Counted from the stretch's first letter, positions 50,994 through 59,650 are shown. The stretch is DNA of 64,000 nt from Flavobacterium psychrotolerans (GCF_003097635.1 NZ_QCZI01000004.1:1-64000), one strand, 5' to 3'. Program-made: numbers and translations. The notes: generated from the letters alone by a model not told the origin.

Positions 50994-51011
50994 TTTTTTT
51001 TTTGGGGGGGG
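50994..51011. repeat. Homopolymer tract T10 G8
   Basis: Ten T followed directly by eight G at the end of the tandem array. In this AT-rich genome a G8 run is exceptional and would be prone to slippage or to sequencing error. Confidence 0.85.
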
Positions 51012-51136
51012 TTATGTAGAATAAGACTACTGAAATTTATAATCACGTTGGCATGAAAAGGGTACTCTAAATAAAAAGTCCTTTTGATTATTTGTAATAA
51101 AATATACATACATTAGCAAATGAAAAAAGATGACGC

Positions 51137-51192
51137 TTGTCAGACCTATCTACCCAAATTAAGGGTGATAAGTCTGATTTTGTCAGACCTAT
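51137..51192. repeat. Hairpin with flanking direct repeats
   Basis: A ~15-bp stem (51140-51155 with 51163-51177, one mismatch and one bulge, 7-nt loop) and a 13-bp exact direct repeat TTGTCAGACCTAT at 51137 and 51180, 65-120 bp upstream of the next gene. Function unknown; regulatory or mobile-element end are both possible. Confidence 0.55.
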
Positions 51193-51256
51193 ATGAAAGT
51201 TAGCCGTCAGTTTACCACAACCACAGAGAAATCGAGAACTAAAAGTCAAAATAAAT

Positions 51257-52417
51257 ATGAGTGAAAATATTAACGTTAGTCTTTCAACATTTGACAGAAG
51301 TGTAAGTGTAATAAATACATATAACACATACAAGAATAGAAAAATTAGTGAACAAATATTAGTTCAACAAAGAAAAAGCAATGCTCATTTAATTGATATG
51401 AAAAATCAGCTAAAAGTTGCAAATGAAACTAATCGCAAAATTTTAGAAAATCAAATTCGTCAAGAAGAATTAAAAGATGAACAAAAATTCTACAAAGCTT
51501 TATCTTATAATTCAAATGAAATAATTGAACAATTGGAAAAAATTAATGACCCAATGGTTTTAAATTATTTAATAAATGGATTTTATGAAAAAACTAAAGT
51601 CTCATTATTAAAAGCTAATGACACTTTGGAAGAAATAAATGACAAATTGTTTAGCAAACAAATTATTGAAAAACTAAACGAAATAAAAGAAAAAGCAGAA
51701 ATAAACGCAAGCGTTTATTCTGCTAATGTTTTAAATACTATTGACAATTTACTACTTGATTTAAAACAAAAAGAAAACGAAATATCTAACATAAAAAAAG
51801 CTGATATTAAACAAGCTAAAATTAGAGACAAATGGAAGACAAATCCTTTTAGAATTCTTGGAATTGCAATTTTTAGTTTTTTATCTTTAATTATGTTTAT
51901 TAGTATTTTCTTGCCTAACCCTACAGAAAATGCTTTTGTAATGGAGATAGTTGTATTCTTTATTTTTGCAACTCCCCTTTTCTTCTTAATCAAAAAGGAA
52001 AGAAAATGGAGAAAGGAATTTTCAGAATACAAAATATTGCAAAATCAAAAAAGAGAAACTGAAAAAAATAAAGTAATAGAAGCTGAACAAGAATATCAAC
52101 GAGAAATACAGAAATATCAAGAAATGTTAATGCAACATCCTGCATTTATTGCGATGCAAGAAATCAATTTAAAACATCCAACATTTGAAACAACTACAAC
52201 TAAAATTTCAGAAATTGAAAAATCATTTTTAACCAAATGGGGTATTTCTTTTGAAAATAGAAATGATGGAGAAGTAAGTGAAAAAGTTCTGAATTATATA
52301 CGAAAAGGCGAAAAGTTAAACGCAATGAAAGCATATAAAGATGAAAATAATGTTTCGTTAAATGTTGCTCGAAATTATATTGATAAAATATCGAAAGATT
52401 ATAAATACAAACTATAA
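51257..52417 (+). CDS. Coiled-coil membrane protein of unknown function, L7/L12-like C-terminus
   Basis: 386 aa. Residues 1-190 are a long coiled coil; two membrane segments follow (~198-218 ILGIAIFSFLSLIMFISIFL and ~225-243); residues ~250-300 are again coiled coil. The last ~45 residues (NYIRKGEKLNAMKAYKDEN, NVARNYIDKIS) resemble the C-terminal helix pair of ribosomal protein L7/L12, a module found in other membrane proteins. No known family as a whole. It is unusually AT-rich and sits in an accessory pocket with palindromic elements on both sides, which suggests horizontal gain. Confidence 0.7.
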   Translation: MSENINVSLSTFDRSVSVINTYNTYKNRKISEQILVQQRKSNAHLIDMKNQLKVANETNRKILENQIRQEELKDEQKFYKALSYNSNEIIEQLEKINDPMVLNYLINGFYEKTKVSLLKANDTLEEINDKLFSKQIIEKLNEIKEKAEINASVYSANVLNTIDNLLLDLKQKENEISNIKKADIKQAKIRDKWKTNPFRILGIAIFSFLSLIMFISIFLPNPTENAFVMEIVVFFIFATPLFFLIKKERKWRKEFSEYKILQNQKRETEKNKVIEAEQEYQREIQKYQEMLMQHPAFIAMQEINLKHPTFETTTTKISEIEKSFLTKWGISFENRNDGEVSEKVLNYIRKGEKLNAMKAYKDENNVSLNVARNYIDKISKDYKYKL

Positions 52418-52419
52418 AA

Positions 52420-52520
52420 AACCGAACGGCTAATCGAGTAGACGGGTCCGCCAGAGACTGACGGACTGCGCCTCTCATACCATCCCGCCCATAGCGGGAC
52501 GGTTCGCAAAGTGTTGGGTT
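52420..52520 (+). repeat. GC-rich palindromic element (attC-like shape)
   Basis: 101 bp starting 2 bp after the stop codon. The ends AACCGAAC (52420) and GTTGGGTT (52513) are complementary at 7 of 8 positions. Inside are two hairpins: GTCCG / CGGAC (52446-52466) and CCATCCCGC / GCGGGACGG (52480-52502). GC content is far above the surroundings. The end GTTGGGT fits the integron attC R' core GTTRRRY, but the left end is only a partial match, so the identity is open. Confidence 0.5.
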
Positions 52521-52647
52521 GAGTTCCTTGTAAATTCTTAATTAACAAAAAATAGTTCGTTTAGAGGTTTTTAGACGAACTGACTTTATGGGCTATGGCA
52601 TTGCATCACATTAAAAATCAACCTTTAATAAAAAAGCAAAAATAAAA

Positions 52648-52665
52648 GTTGTACTTTTGTACAAC
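52648..52665 (+). promoter_or_regulatory. Operator/promoter of the toxin-antitoxin operon
   Basis: The perfect palindrome GTTGTAC-TTTT-GTACAAC contains a consensus -7 box, TACTTTTG (52652-52659). This is the expected layout for autorepression by a dimeric HigA-type antitoxin. Confidence 0.65.
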
Positions 52666-52683
52666 ATTTGTAATTATAAAGAT

Positions 52684-53073
52684 GTGGAAGAAAAAATAAA
52701 AACTAGAACAATCACATTTTACAAAGATTACTTTGAAGAATTCTTTGTGAAGCAAAGGGAAAAAGTAAGAGCCAAAATAATTTGGACTTTTGACTTGATA
52801 GAAGAAGTTGATAAAGTACCTGAATCATTTCTTAAACATATTGAAAACACGGACGGGCTTTATGAAATTAGAATTCAACAATCGAGCGATATTTTTAGAA
52901 TATTTTGCTTTTTTGATAAAGGAAAAATTGTGGTATTAGCAAATGGTTTTCAAAAAAAAACGCAAAAGACCCCGAAAAAAGAAATTGAAAAGGCACTTAA
53001 AATAATGGAGGAATATAAAAATGAACTTAGCGAAGCAATATCAAGAATACCAAAAAAGAAAGAAATAAAATGA
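52684..53073 (+). CDS. higB: HigB/RelE-superfamily toxin
   Basis: About 129 aa if translation starts at GTG 52684; the open frame reaches back to 52657, but that lies inside the promoter box. It matches the Gp49/HigB mRNA-interferase family: TFYKDYFEEFF, VPESFLKHIENTDGLYEIRIQQSSDIFRIFCFFDKGKIVVLANGFQKKTQKTP (cited in parts: GLYEIRI, FRIFCFF, LANGFQKKTQKTP) and a C-terminal Lys-rich helix. Expected to cut mRNA on the ribosome. It overlaps the antitoxin gene by 4 bp. Confidence 0.87.
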   Translation: MEEKIKTRTITFYKDYFEEFFVKQREKVRAKIIWTFDLIEEVDKVPESFLKHIENTDGLYEIRIQQSSDIFRIFCFFDKGKIVVLANGFQKKTQKTPKKEIEKALKIMEEYKNELSEAISRIPKKKEIK

Positions 53074-53372
53074 GTAAAAATAACAACATAAAAACGCTAT
53101 CAGAGTTTAAGGATAAACACTATGGCAAACTAGGAACCGCAGAACGTGACCAATTAGATGCGGGTTATGAACAGTTTAAACTTGGTGTTTTAATACACGA
53201 AGCACGACTTGAAAAAGGAATGACACAAGAACAACTTGCTATTAAATGCGGTACTACTAAGTCCTATATTTCAAGAATTGAAAACAATGTAAAAGAGGTG
53301 CGTTTATCAACATTGCAAAAAATTGTTGAACTGGGATTGGGTGGACATTTGGAACTTTCAATAAAACTTTAA
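53070..53372 (+). CDS. higA: HigA-type antitoxin (XRE family)
   Basis: 100 aa. A helix-turn-helix domain (LEKGMTQEQLAIKCGTTKSY, ISRIENNVKEVRLSTLQKIVE) fills residues ~45-95. It starts inside the toxin stop codon (ATGA), so the two are translationally coupled in the toxin-first order typical of HigBA. It should neutralise the toxin and bind the palindrome upstream. Confidence 0.88.
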   Translation: MSKNNNIKTLSEFKDKHYGKLGTAERDQLDAGYEQFKLGVLIHEARLEKGMTQEQLAIKCGTTKSYISRIENNVKEVRLSTLQKIVELGLGGHLELSIKL

Positions 53373-53418
53373 AAAGCCACTGCCCATACTATAGTAGAAG
53401 GTTGCTCCAAAAACTATA

Positions 53419-53434
53419 CGAAGTCGGGACTTCG
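53419..53434. terminator. Small hairpin between convergent genes
   Basis: CGAAGTC-GG-GACTTCG lies between the antitoxin gene and the convergent SafE-like gene. No T run follows on the plus strand, so its role is uncertain. Confidence 0.4.
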
Positions 53435-53458
53435 CGAAGTAAATCTTTATTTAAAAAC

Positions 53459-54160
53459 TCAATGGCAATTGGGTTGCTCTTGTACAAACAAACTCATGTT
53501 GGAGGGGGAAACATAAGGAATCCCCAATCCTAAGCCCCTTAAAATAAATAATATTCCAATACCTATTGCCACATAGGGAATCGCTTTTTGAATTTTATTC
53601 CGAAAAGAAATGGATAAAAAGGAGTTGAGATACACCACACTACTCATCATAGGAACCGTACCCAGCCCAAACAAAATCATGTATAAAATCCCAAAAGTAG
53701 CGCTTTGCATGGCGATGGCTCCAAACAGTGCCACATAGACCATTCCGCAAGGCAAAAAACCGTTTAGCAAACCAATGGTGAATAGGGATTTGTAACTTTT
53801 ATTTTTGAATTGGCTGCCTAAGGCCATTTTTATTTTTGAAATCAATTTAAAAACAGGCTTGGAAAAATTGTATTTCGCAAAAATTTTCTCTGGAATCAAA
53901 ATTACCGCAATCATGGCAATCCCAATAAATATAGACAATTGCTGCTGAATTCCAGCCATAAAAAATCCCTTGCCCAGTAATCCAAAAACGAGCCCTATAG
54001 TAGCATAGGCAGACAATCGTCCCAAATGATAGGTTAATACTTGAATGGTTTTCTTTATTGGATTATCTCTGTCAACAGGCAACATCATGGCTATAGGACC
54101 GCACATACCAATGCAATGCAAGCTACTGATTAAGCCAAAGATGAAGGCAGAATATAACAT
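53459..54160 (-). CDS. SafE/TauE-like membrane protein of the cbb3 cluster
   Basis: 233 aa with six or seven membrane helices and the N-terminal SLHCIGMCGPIAMML motif of the sulfite-exporter TauE/SafE-like (COG2836) group. In many Bacteroidota and Proteobacteria this gene closes the cco operon and is linked to oxidase assembly or copper handling. The HCxGMC motif could bind metal. It lies 62 bp after ccoH. Confidence 0.83.
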   Translation of the reverse strand: MLYSAFIFGLISSLHCIGMCGPIAMMLPVDRDNPIKKTIQVLTYHLGRLSAYATIGLVFGLLGKGFFMAGIQQQLSIFIGIAMIAVILIPEKIFAKYNFSKPVFKLISKIKMALGSQFKNKSYKSLFTIGLLNGFLPCGMVYVALFGAIAMQSATFGILYMILFGLGTVPMMSSVVYLNSFLSISFRNKIQKAIPYVAIGIGILFILRGLGLGIPYVSPSNMSLFVQEQPNCH

Positions 54161-54222
54161 TTGGATTGCGGGTTTTGAGTTATGGGATTTGGGTTTAAAA
54201 CAAAAGCTATCCTCTTTTATTT

Positions 54223-54732
54223 TTATTTTATATAAATCACTTCCTTGGTCAAGTAGGATTTCCCTTCATATTGCCATTCCATATTAATGTCCCATCGACC
54301 GCCTACCAAACTTATTTTAGGTATGAGCAAAGTTGGACTAGATAACGAAATCGGAACCTCGAAATCTAATTTTTTGTTAGACGGTCTGTAAAGGGACACT
54401 TTTCCTTTAATATTTTTTGGGGAAAATACATCTGGAAAACTAATGGTAATTCCTTCAGAAGTTACTGCAATTACTGGCTTTTGTGCTAAATCATGGGCAT
54501 TTTGAATTCTAGTCATTTCATCACCAAAATGAATGTCGTGTTTGTAATACTCTTCAACTACCAATTCGTTATCATATTTTGAATTGGTTTGTACTCTTAT
54601 AATAAAATATAAAATAAAAGTAATAAAAAGCGCAAATGCTATGACTATAGATGTTCCCCAGTTGATCCCCCTAGCCCCCGAAGGGGGAACTGCTGTTGGA
54701 GTATTTAAATCTTTTAAATTATTATTTTCCAT
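54223..54732 (-). CDS. ccoH: cbb3 oxidase assembly protein CcoH (FixH)
   Basis: 169 aa with one N-terminal membrane helix (IVIAFALFITFILYFII) and a periplasmic FixH domain (YDNELVVEEYYKHDIHFGDE). It stabilises the cbb3 complex during assembly. Oddly, the codons for VPPSGARGINWG are part of a repeated CCCCCTAGCCCCCGAAGGGGG-type element, an inverted copy of which lies 74 bp upstream between ccoG and ccoH. Confidence 0.87.
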   Translation of the reverse strand: MENNNLKDLNTPTAVPPSGARGINWGTSIVIAFALFITFILYFIIRVQTNSKYDNELVVEEYYKHDIHFGDEMTRIQNAHDLAQKPVIAVTSEGITISFPDVFSPKNIKGKVSLYRPSNKKLDFEVPISLSSPTLLIPKISLVGGRWDINMEWQYEGKSYLTKEVIYIK

Positions 54733-54791
54733 TTTTTTACAAATTAAAATTCTATTCTCATTGAGTTCCCCATTCGGGGGTTAGGGGGATT
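54665..54791. repeat. Inverted pair of a GC-rich palindromic element
   Basis: One copy (54665-54690) lies within the ccoH coding region, the other (54765-54791) between ccoH and ccoG; the second is the reverse complement of the first with two mismatches. Each can itself fold (CCCCC / GGGGG). It is out of keeping with the base composition around it. Confidence 0.75.
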
Positions 54792-56209
54792 TAATCAAAA
54801 CTTCGTGGACTCAAGAAACTCGTTGTAGTGGTTTCAATTTTTTTATTCCCATTATAAACTTCAATTGTTATCTCTGTTTTGTCGTGTTCCAATAAATATT
54901 GATGGATTTGAATAAACAAAGTTCCTCCACTCATTCCTTGCTTTTTTACTTTAAATTCTTGTTGACCTACAACGTTTATTATTCCTTTTATATCTTTTAA
55001 TTTAAAATGTATATCATCTAAATCCGTGTTGGTTTTATTGATGATTTTAAAGGTGAAAATATTACTAATATCGTCCCCCTTATGTTCATACAATTGGCCT
55101 GGCAATCTCAAAATAGTAGTTTCTACTTCAGTACGCAAAAATAATAAACCTGTCAAAATCCCAACAAGAATAAATAAAACGGCCGAATACCCTTTCATTC
55201 GCGTAGTGAATTTGAATTTGGATTTTTTCTCAATTTCATCTTCAGAGGCATATCGAATTAAACCTTTTGGCAAACCGACTCCTTCCATGATTGTATCGCA
55301 TTCATCAATACAAGCGGTACAATTTATACACTCCAATTGAGTCCCATTCCTGATATCAATCCCTGTAGGACAAACGTGTACACACTGTTTACAATCGATG
55401 CAGTCTCCTTTTCCAGATGCTGCCCTATCCTCTTGTTTATTGAATTTTGCTCTGCCGACTTCTTTTTCTCCACGAACAAAATCATAGGACACATTAATGG
55501 ATTTATCGTCCAATAAAACACCTTGTAACCTTCCGTATGGACAAGCAATGATACAAACCTGTTCTCGGAACCAAGCAAAAATAAAATAGAAAATACCCGT
55601 AAAAATGAATAATGCAATCAAGGTACTCATATGATTTTCAGGTCCTTCCTCAATCATTTTAAATAACTCATCGCTACTGATTAGATAAGCCAGGAATACG
55701 TTGGCAATAAAAAAAGAGATTATCAAGAAAATGAACCACTTAATCCCTTTCTTTCTTATTTTTTCGGTATTCCATTCCTGTTTAGACAATCGAATTTGAG
55801 CACCCCGATCCCCTTCTATCCAATACTCTATCCTGCGAAAAACCATTTCTAAAAATATCGTTTGGGGACAAATCCATCCACAAAATATACGCCCAAAAAT
55901 CACCGTAAATAGAATGACAAAAACAACTCCAACAATCATAAAAAGAACGAACAAATAAAAATCTTGTGGCCAAAATGGAAACCCAAAAATATTAAATCTC
56001 CTTTCTAATACATTAAACATCATGAACTGATTGCCATTGATCTTTATAAAAGGATTGGCAATAAGAACCAATAACAAAAAATAACTAACCCACTTTCTGT
56101 ATTCATAAAACTTACCAGACGGTTTTTTAGGAAAAATAAACTTTCTATGTCCCTCATCATCAATCGTTCCGATGGTATCTCTAAAGGCTTCGTCTGGTAA
56201 TTTTGACAT
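54791..56209 (-). CDS. ccoG: cbb3 oxidase accessory protein CcoG (FixG), polyferredoxin
   Basis: 472 aa with about five membrane helices, a FixG motif GRIFCGWICPQTIFLE, two 4Fe-4S ferredoxin motifs (CIDCKQCVHVCPTGIDIRNG and CINCTACIDECD) and a C-terminal Ig-like domain. CcoG reduces Cu(II) for the oxidase copper centre. It starts 5 bp after ccoP stops. Confidence 0.95.
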   Translation of the reverse strand: MSKLPDEAFRDTIGTIDDEGHRKFIFPKKPSGKFYEYRKWVSYFLLLVLIANPFIKINGNQFMMFNVLERRFNIFGFPFWPQDFYLFVLFMIVGVVFVILFTVIFGRIFCGWICPQTIFLEMVFRRIEYWIEGDRGAQIRLSKQEWNTEKIRKKGIKWFIFLIISFFIANVFLAYLISSDELFKMIEEGPENHMSTLIALFIFTGIFYFIFAWFREQVCIIACPYGRLQGVLLDDKSINVSYDFVRGEKEVGRAKFNKQEDRAASGKGDCIDCKQCVHVCPTGIDIRNGTQLECINCTACIDECDTIMEGVGLPKGLIRYASEDEIEKKSKFKFTTRMKGYSAVLFILVGILTGLLFLRTEVETTILRLPGQLYEHKGDDISNIFTFKIINKTNTDLDDIHFKLKDIKGIINVVGQQEFKVKKQGMSGGTLFIQIHQYLLEHDKTEITIEVYNGNKKIETTTTSFLSPRSFD

Positions 56210-56214
56210 TTTAT

Positions 56215-57156
56215 TTATTTTTTAACTTGAGTACTATCTGTATTTGTAATTACAGCAGCAGCATTTGTTGTAGGTGTACCTCCCTCAACCCAAATTTCAC
56301 CATCTGGTGCCTTTGGATCTTTTGGATTACTTCCTTGTAAAGATAGAACATAACTGGCTACATGCTGAATATCTTTTGGTTTAAGCGTGGCTTTCCAAGC
56401 AATCATTCCCTTTCCATCTCGACCTCCATTTGCAATTGTATGAAATACATTTTTAATTCCGCCACCTAAAACCCAATGGTCATCTGTTAAATTTGGTCCA
56501 ATTTGTCCACCTGCATCCGCTCTGTGACAAGCAACACAATTAGTTGTGAAAATTTCTTTACCAATTGACAAATCAGCTGGATCCGTCAATAGGGTTACCG
56601 TTTTCTCGTCCATCATATCGGGAGCGGTCTTCATATAGGCAGCCACTTCAATTTTGGCTTGAGCCATTTCATTTTTGAGTTCCGTTTCCTGATTGTCACC
56701 ACCCATAATCTCAAATCGAACTAAATAAACTGCTGAAAAAACAATACAACCATAGAATAAATATACCCACCATGGCGGTAAATTATTGTCTAACTCCTTG
56801 ATACCATCATAATCGTGATGTAACAGTAACTGGGATTCGTTTTCAATAGACTCGGATTGAGTAAGTCCTTTTATTAGGTTTTTAAACCATTTGCTGTCCT
56901 TAAAGCTTAAACTGTTTGCTTCATCTAATTTTGCTTTCTGTTCTTCAGTAAGTAATTGATAGGTAATCGTATCAACCGCATTTAGCGTAATTTCAATTGC
57001 TATTAAAAGGAAAAGAAATACCAATAAGAAGACAGAAACCATTGGGAATTTTATAAAAGCTGGTTTATCACCAGAATCTATGAAATATTCCATTGCACCA
57101 AAAATAATAAAGAAAATTAGTGGTACTCTTAAATATGCTGGGATTAATTTTTTCAT
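56215..57156 (-). CDS. ccoP: cbb3 oxidase subunit CcoP, mono-heme
   Basis: 313 aa from ATG 57156 (MKKLIPAYLRV); a 12-codon longer frame upstream is unlikely. Two membrane segments (~7-60) and a third near 135 precede one c-type heme motif, CVACH (~residue 205), with a distal Met in KGMIAWKA. Most proteobacterial CcoP proteins carry two hemes; a single one is usual for Bacteroidota. It passes electrons to CcoNO. Confidence 0.92.
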   Translation of the reverse strand: MKKLIPAYLRVPLIFFIIFGAMEYFIDSGDKPAFIKFPMVSVFLLVFLFLLIAIEITLNAVDTITYQLLTEEQKAKLDEANSLSFKDSKWFKNLIKGLTQSESIENESQLLLHHDYDGIKELDNNLPPWWVYLFYGCIVFSAVYLVRFEIMGGDNQETELKNEMAQAKIEVAAYMKTAPDMMDEKTVTLLTDPADLSIGKEIFTTNCVACHRADAGGQIGPNLTDDHWVLGGGIKNVFHTIANGGRDGKGMIAWKATLKPKDIQHVASYVLSLQGSNPKDPKAPDGEIWVEGGTPTTNAAAVITNTDSTQVKK

Positions 57157-57288
57157 TTTTTTATATTTAAAGCTTCTCCCTCCCATTCCCATCCGAAGGA
57201 AAGGGGGTCGAAACTGGAATGATTATTATTTGATTTTCTAAAAATTTATATTCTTGTTAAACTAATTCATGACAACATACATTTGAAA

Positions 57289-57456
57289 TTAATTTTCTAA
57301 TGGAATTTGGCTCATCTCTTTAATTTTTTCTTTTTTGTATGATGAAACCCAAATGCCCAACCCAACAAAAAAGGCAAAGAAAATCAGCAGCGACACTATT
57401 GGGTATATGGCAACTCCTTCGATAGTTTCCATATTATGTTTTATTTGTTCGAACAT
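57289..57456 (-). CDS. ccoQ: cbb3 oxidase small subunit CcoQ (FixQ)
   Basis: 55 aa, found by translating the gap between ccoNO and ccoP on the minus strand. It begins MFEQIKHNMETIEGV, has one membrane helix (YPIVSLLIFFAFFVGLGIWV) and a short charged tail (SYKKEKIKEM). Length, topology and position between ccoO and ccoP match CcoQ. Confidence 0.82.
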   Translation of the reverse strand: MFEQIKHNMETIEGVAIYPIVSLLIFFAFFVGLGIWVSSYKKEKIKEMSQIPLEN

Positions 57457-57463
57457 GACTTTA

Positions 57464-59650
57464 TTATTTAGAATTATCTTTCACTTTAATATCAGTGCCA
57501 AGTCTTTGAATGTATGCTATCAAGGCTACAATTTCTCTTTCATTCATAGGAACGAATTTTTCACCTTTGGCTTCCGCTTTTTTCTTGCTGTCGTCATAAC
57601 TTTTTACAAAATCAGGATCATTTTTAAGACTCTCTTCAATTTGTATGGCTTGCGTTCTTAAGTCTTTTAATCCATTAGCGATTTGGGCATCTGTATAAGG
57701 AACACCAAGCGTAACCATAGCTTTCATTTTCTTTTCGGTCAATGAAATATCTAGTGGCTTGTTGTCAAATAGCCATTTATAGGCAGGCATTATGGAACCA
57801 GTCGAAATACTTTGTGGACTCCAAAAGTGATTAAAATGCCAATTGTCATTGTATTTCCCTCCTTCTCTTAACAAATCCGGACCAGTACGTTTTGATCCCC
57901 ATAAAAATGGATGGTCGTATACAAATTCTCCAGCTTTAGATTGTGGTCCATAACGTTCCACTTCGCTACGGAAAGGGCGAACGGATTGAGAGTGACAACC
58001 AACACAACCTTCACGAATGTATAAATCACGACCCTCTAGTTCTAATGGAGAATACGGTTTTACACTAGCAATGGTTGGAATATTAGATTTTACCATAATG
58101 GTAGGAACAATTTGAACAACTCCTCCAATTAGAATGGCAATTACAGCAAAAATGGTTAATTGTATTGGTTTTCTTTCTAACCAAGCATGGTATTTTTCCC
58201 CTTTGATTCTTCCTGTGGAAATTTTTTGTAATTCGGGAGCTTCGGCTAATTCGTCTTCAATTGTAGCTCCTGACCTTACTGTTTGAATGATATTGTAAAC
58301 CAAGGTCAACATTCCAATTAAATAAAGACAACCACCAATGGCTCTCATCCAATACATTGGCATGATTTGAGTAACTGTTTCAAGGAAATTACCATAGGTT
58401 AGGGTTCCGTCTGGATTGAATTGTTTCCACATAGAAGCCTGAGTAAATCCTGCTACATACATTGGAAGTGTATAAAGTATAATTCCCAAGGTTCCAATCC
58501 AAAAATGGAAATTGGCCAATTTAGTCGAATACAATGTACTTTTAGACATTCTAGGAATTAACCAATAAATAATACCAAAAGCCATAAATCCGTTCCAAGC
58601 TAATGCACCTACGTGAACGTGAGCAATAATCCAATCGGTATAATGTGCAATCGCATTTACATTTTTAAGAGACAACATAGGTCCTTCAAAAGTTGCCATT
58701 CCATATCCTGTAATCGCCACGACAAAGAATTTCAAAACAGGCTCCACACGTACTTTATCCCAAACCCCTCTTAGAGTTAAAAGTCCGTTTATCATACCTC
58801 CCCAAGATGGAGCAATTAACATGATAGAAAATACAACCCCTAAATTCTGTGCCCAGTTTGGTAATGCTGAATATAACAAGTGGTGCGGTCCAGCCCAGAT
58901 ATACAAAAATATTAATGACCAGAAATGTACAATTGATAATCGGTACGAATATACTGGACGATTAGCCACTTTCGGCACAAAGTAATACATCAATCCTAAG
59001 AATGGTGTTGTCAAGAAAAAAGCTACTGCATTATGACCGTACCACCATTGTACCAAAGCATCTTGAACTCCGGCATAAACAGAATAACTTTTTAGTGCAG
59101 AGACGGGTAATTCTAAACTATTGAAAATATGCAAAACCGCAACAGTAACAAAAGTGGCAATGTAAAACCAAATGGCTACATACAAATGGCGCTCCCTTCT
59201 TTTTAAAATTGTACCAATCATGTTGATTCCAAAAGCAACCCAAATTAAAGCAATAGCAATATCTATTGGCCATTCTAATTCCGCATATTCTTTTGACGTG
59301 CTATACCCCAATGGCAAAGAAATGGCAGCTGCAACAATAATTAATTGCCAACCCCAAAAGTGAAGGTTACTCAATAAATCACTGAACATCCTTGCTTTCA
59401 ACAAACGCTGTAAAGAGTAATAAATTCCTGCAAACATGGCATTTCCCACAAAGGCAAAAATAACTGCATTAGTATGTAAAGGTCTCAATCGTCCAAAACT
59501 TAACCAAGATATACCGTCAGTCAGGTTTGGAAAAAGAAACATAAAGGCCAATATTAGCCCAACTAACATCCCCACTACACCAAAGAGGATGGTAGCATAA
59601 ATGAATTTCTTTACAATTTTGTTGTCGTAATAAAATTGTTGCATTTCCAT
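57464..59650 (-). CDS. ccoN: Fused cbb3 oxidase subunits CcoN-CcoO
   Basis: 728 aa. Residues ~1-470 are the twelve-helix CcoN catalytic subunit (histidines in RPLHTNAVIF, QWWYGHNAVAFFLT, GPHHLLYSALP, IAHVHVGALAWNG). Residues ~490-728 are CcoO with its own membrane anchor and c-type heme motif CVGCH (~550). Fusion of the two is characteristic of Bacteroidota. It is the high-affinity terminal oxidase reducing O2 to water at low oxygen. Confidence 0.96.
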   Translation of the reverse strand: MEMQQFYYDNKIVKKFIYATILFGVVGMLVGLILAFMFLFPNLTDGISWLSFGRLRPLHTNAVIFAFVGNAMFAGIYYSLQRLLKARMFSDLLSNLHFWGWQLIIVAAAISLPLGYSTSKEYAELEWPIDIAIALIWVAFGINMIGTILKRRERHLYVAIWFYIATFVTVAVLHIFNSLELPVSALKSYSVYAGVQDALVQWWYGHNAVAFFLTTPFLGLMYYFVPKVANRPVYSYRLSIVHFWSLIFLYIWAGPHHLLYSALPNWAQNLGVVFSIMLIAPSWGGMINGLLTLRGVWDKVRVEPVLKFFVVAITGYGMATFEGPMLSLKNVNAIAHYTDWIIAHVHVGALAWNGFMAFGIIYWLIPRMSKSTLYSTKLANFHFWIGTLGIILYTLPMYVAGFTQASMWKQFNPDGTLTYGNFLETVTQIMPMYWMRAIGGCLYLIGMLTLVYNIIQTVRSGATIEDELAEAPELQKISTGRIKGEKYHAWLERKPIQLTIFAVIAILIGGVVQIVPTIMVKSNIPTIASVKPYSPLELEGRDLYIREGCVGCHSQSVRPFRSEVERYGPQSKAGEFVYDHPFLWGSKRTGPDLLREGGKYNDNWHFNHFWSPQSISTGSIMPAYKWLFDNKPLDISLTEKKMKAMVTLGVPYTDAQIANGLKDLRTQAIQIEESLKNDPDFVKSYDDSKKKAEAKGEKFVPMNEREIVALIAYIQRLGTDIKVKDNSK

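Noticed and set aside
52657..52683. TTG 52657 as the toxin start
   Set aside because: It overlaps the -7 box and the operator palindrome, so it would not be in the mRNA.
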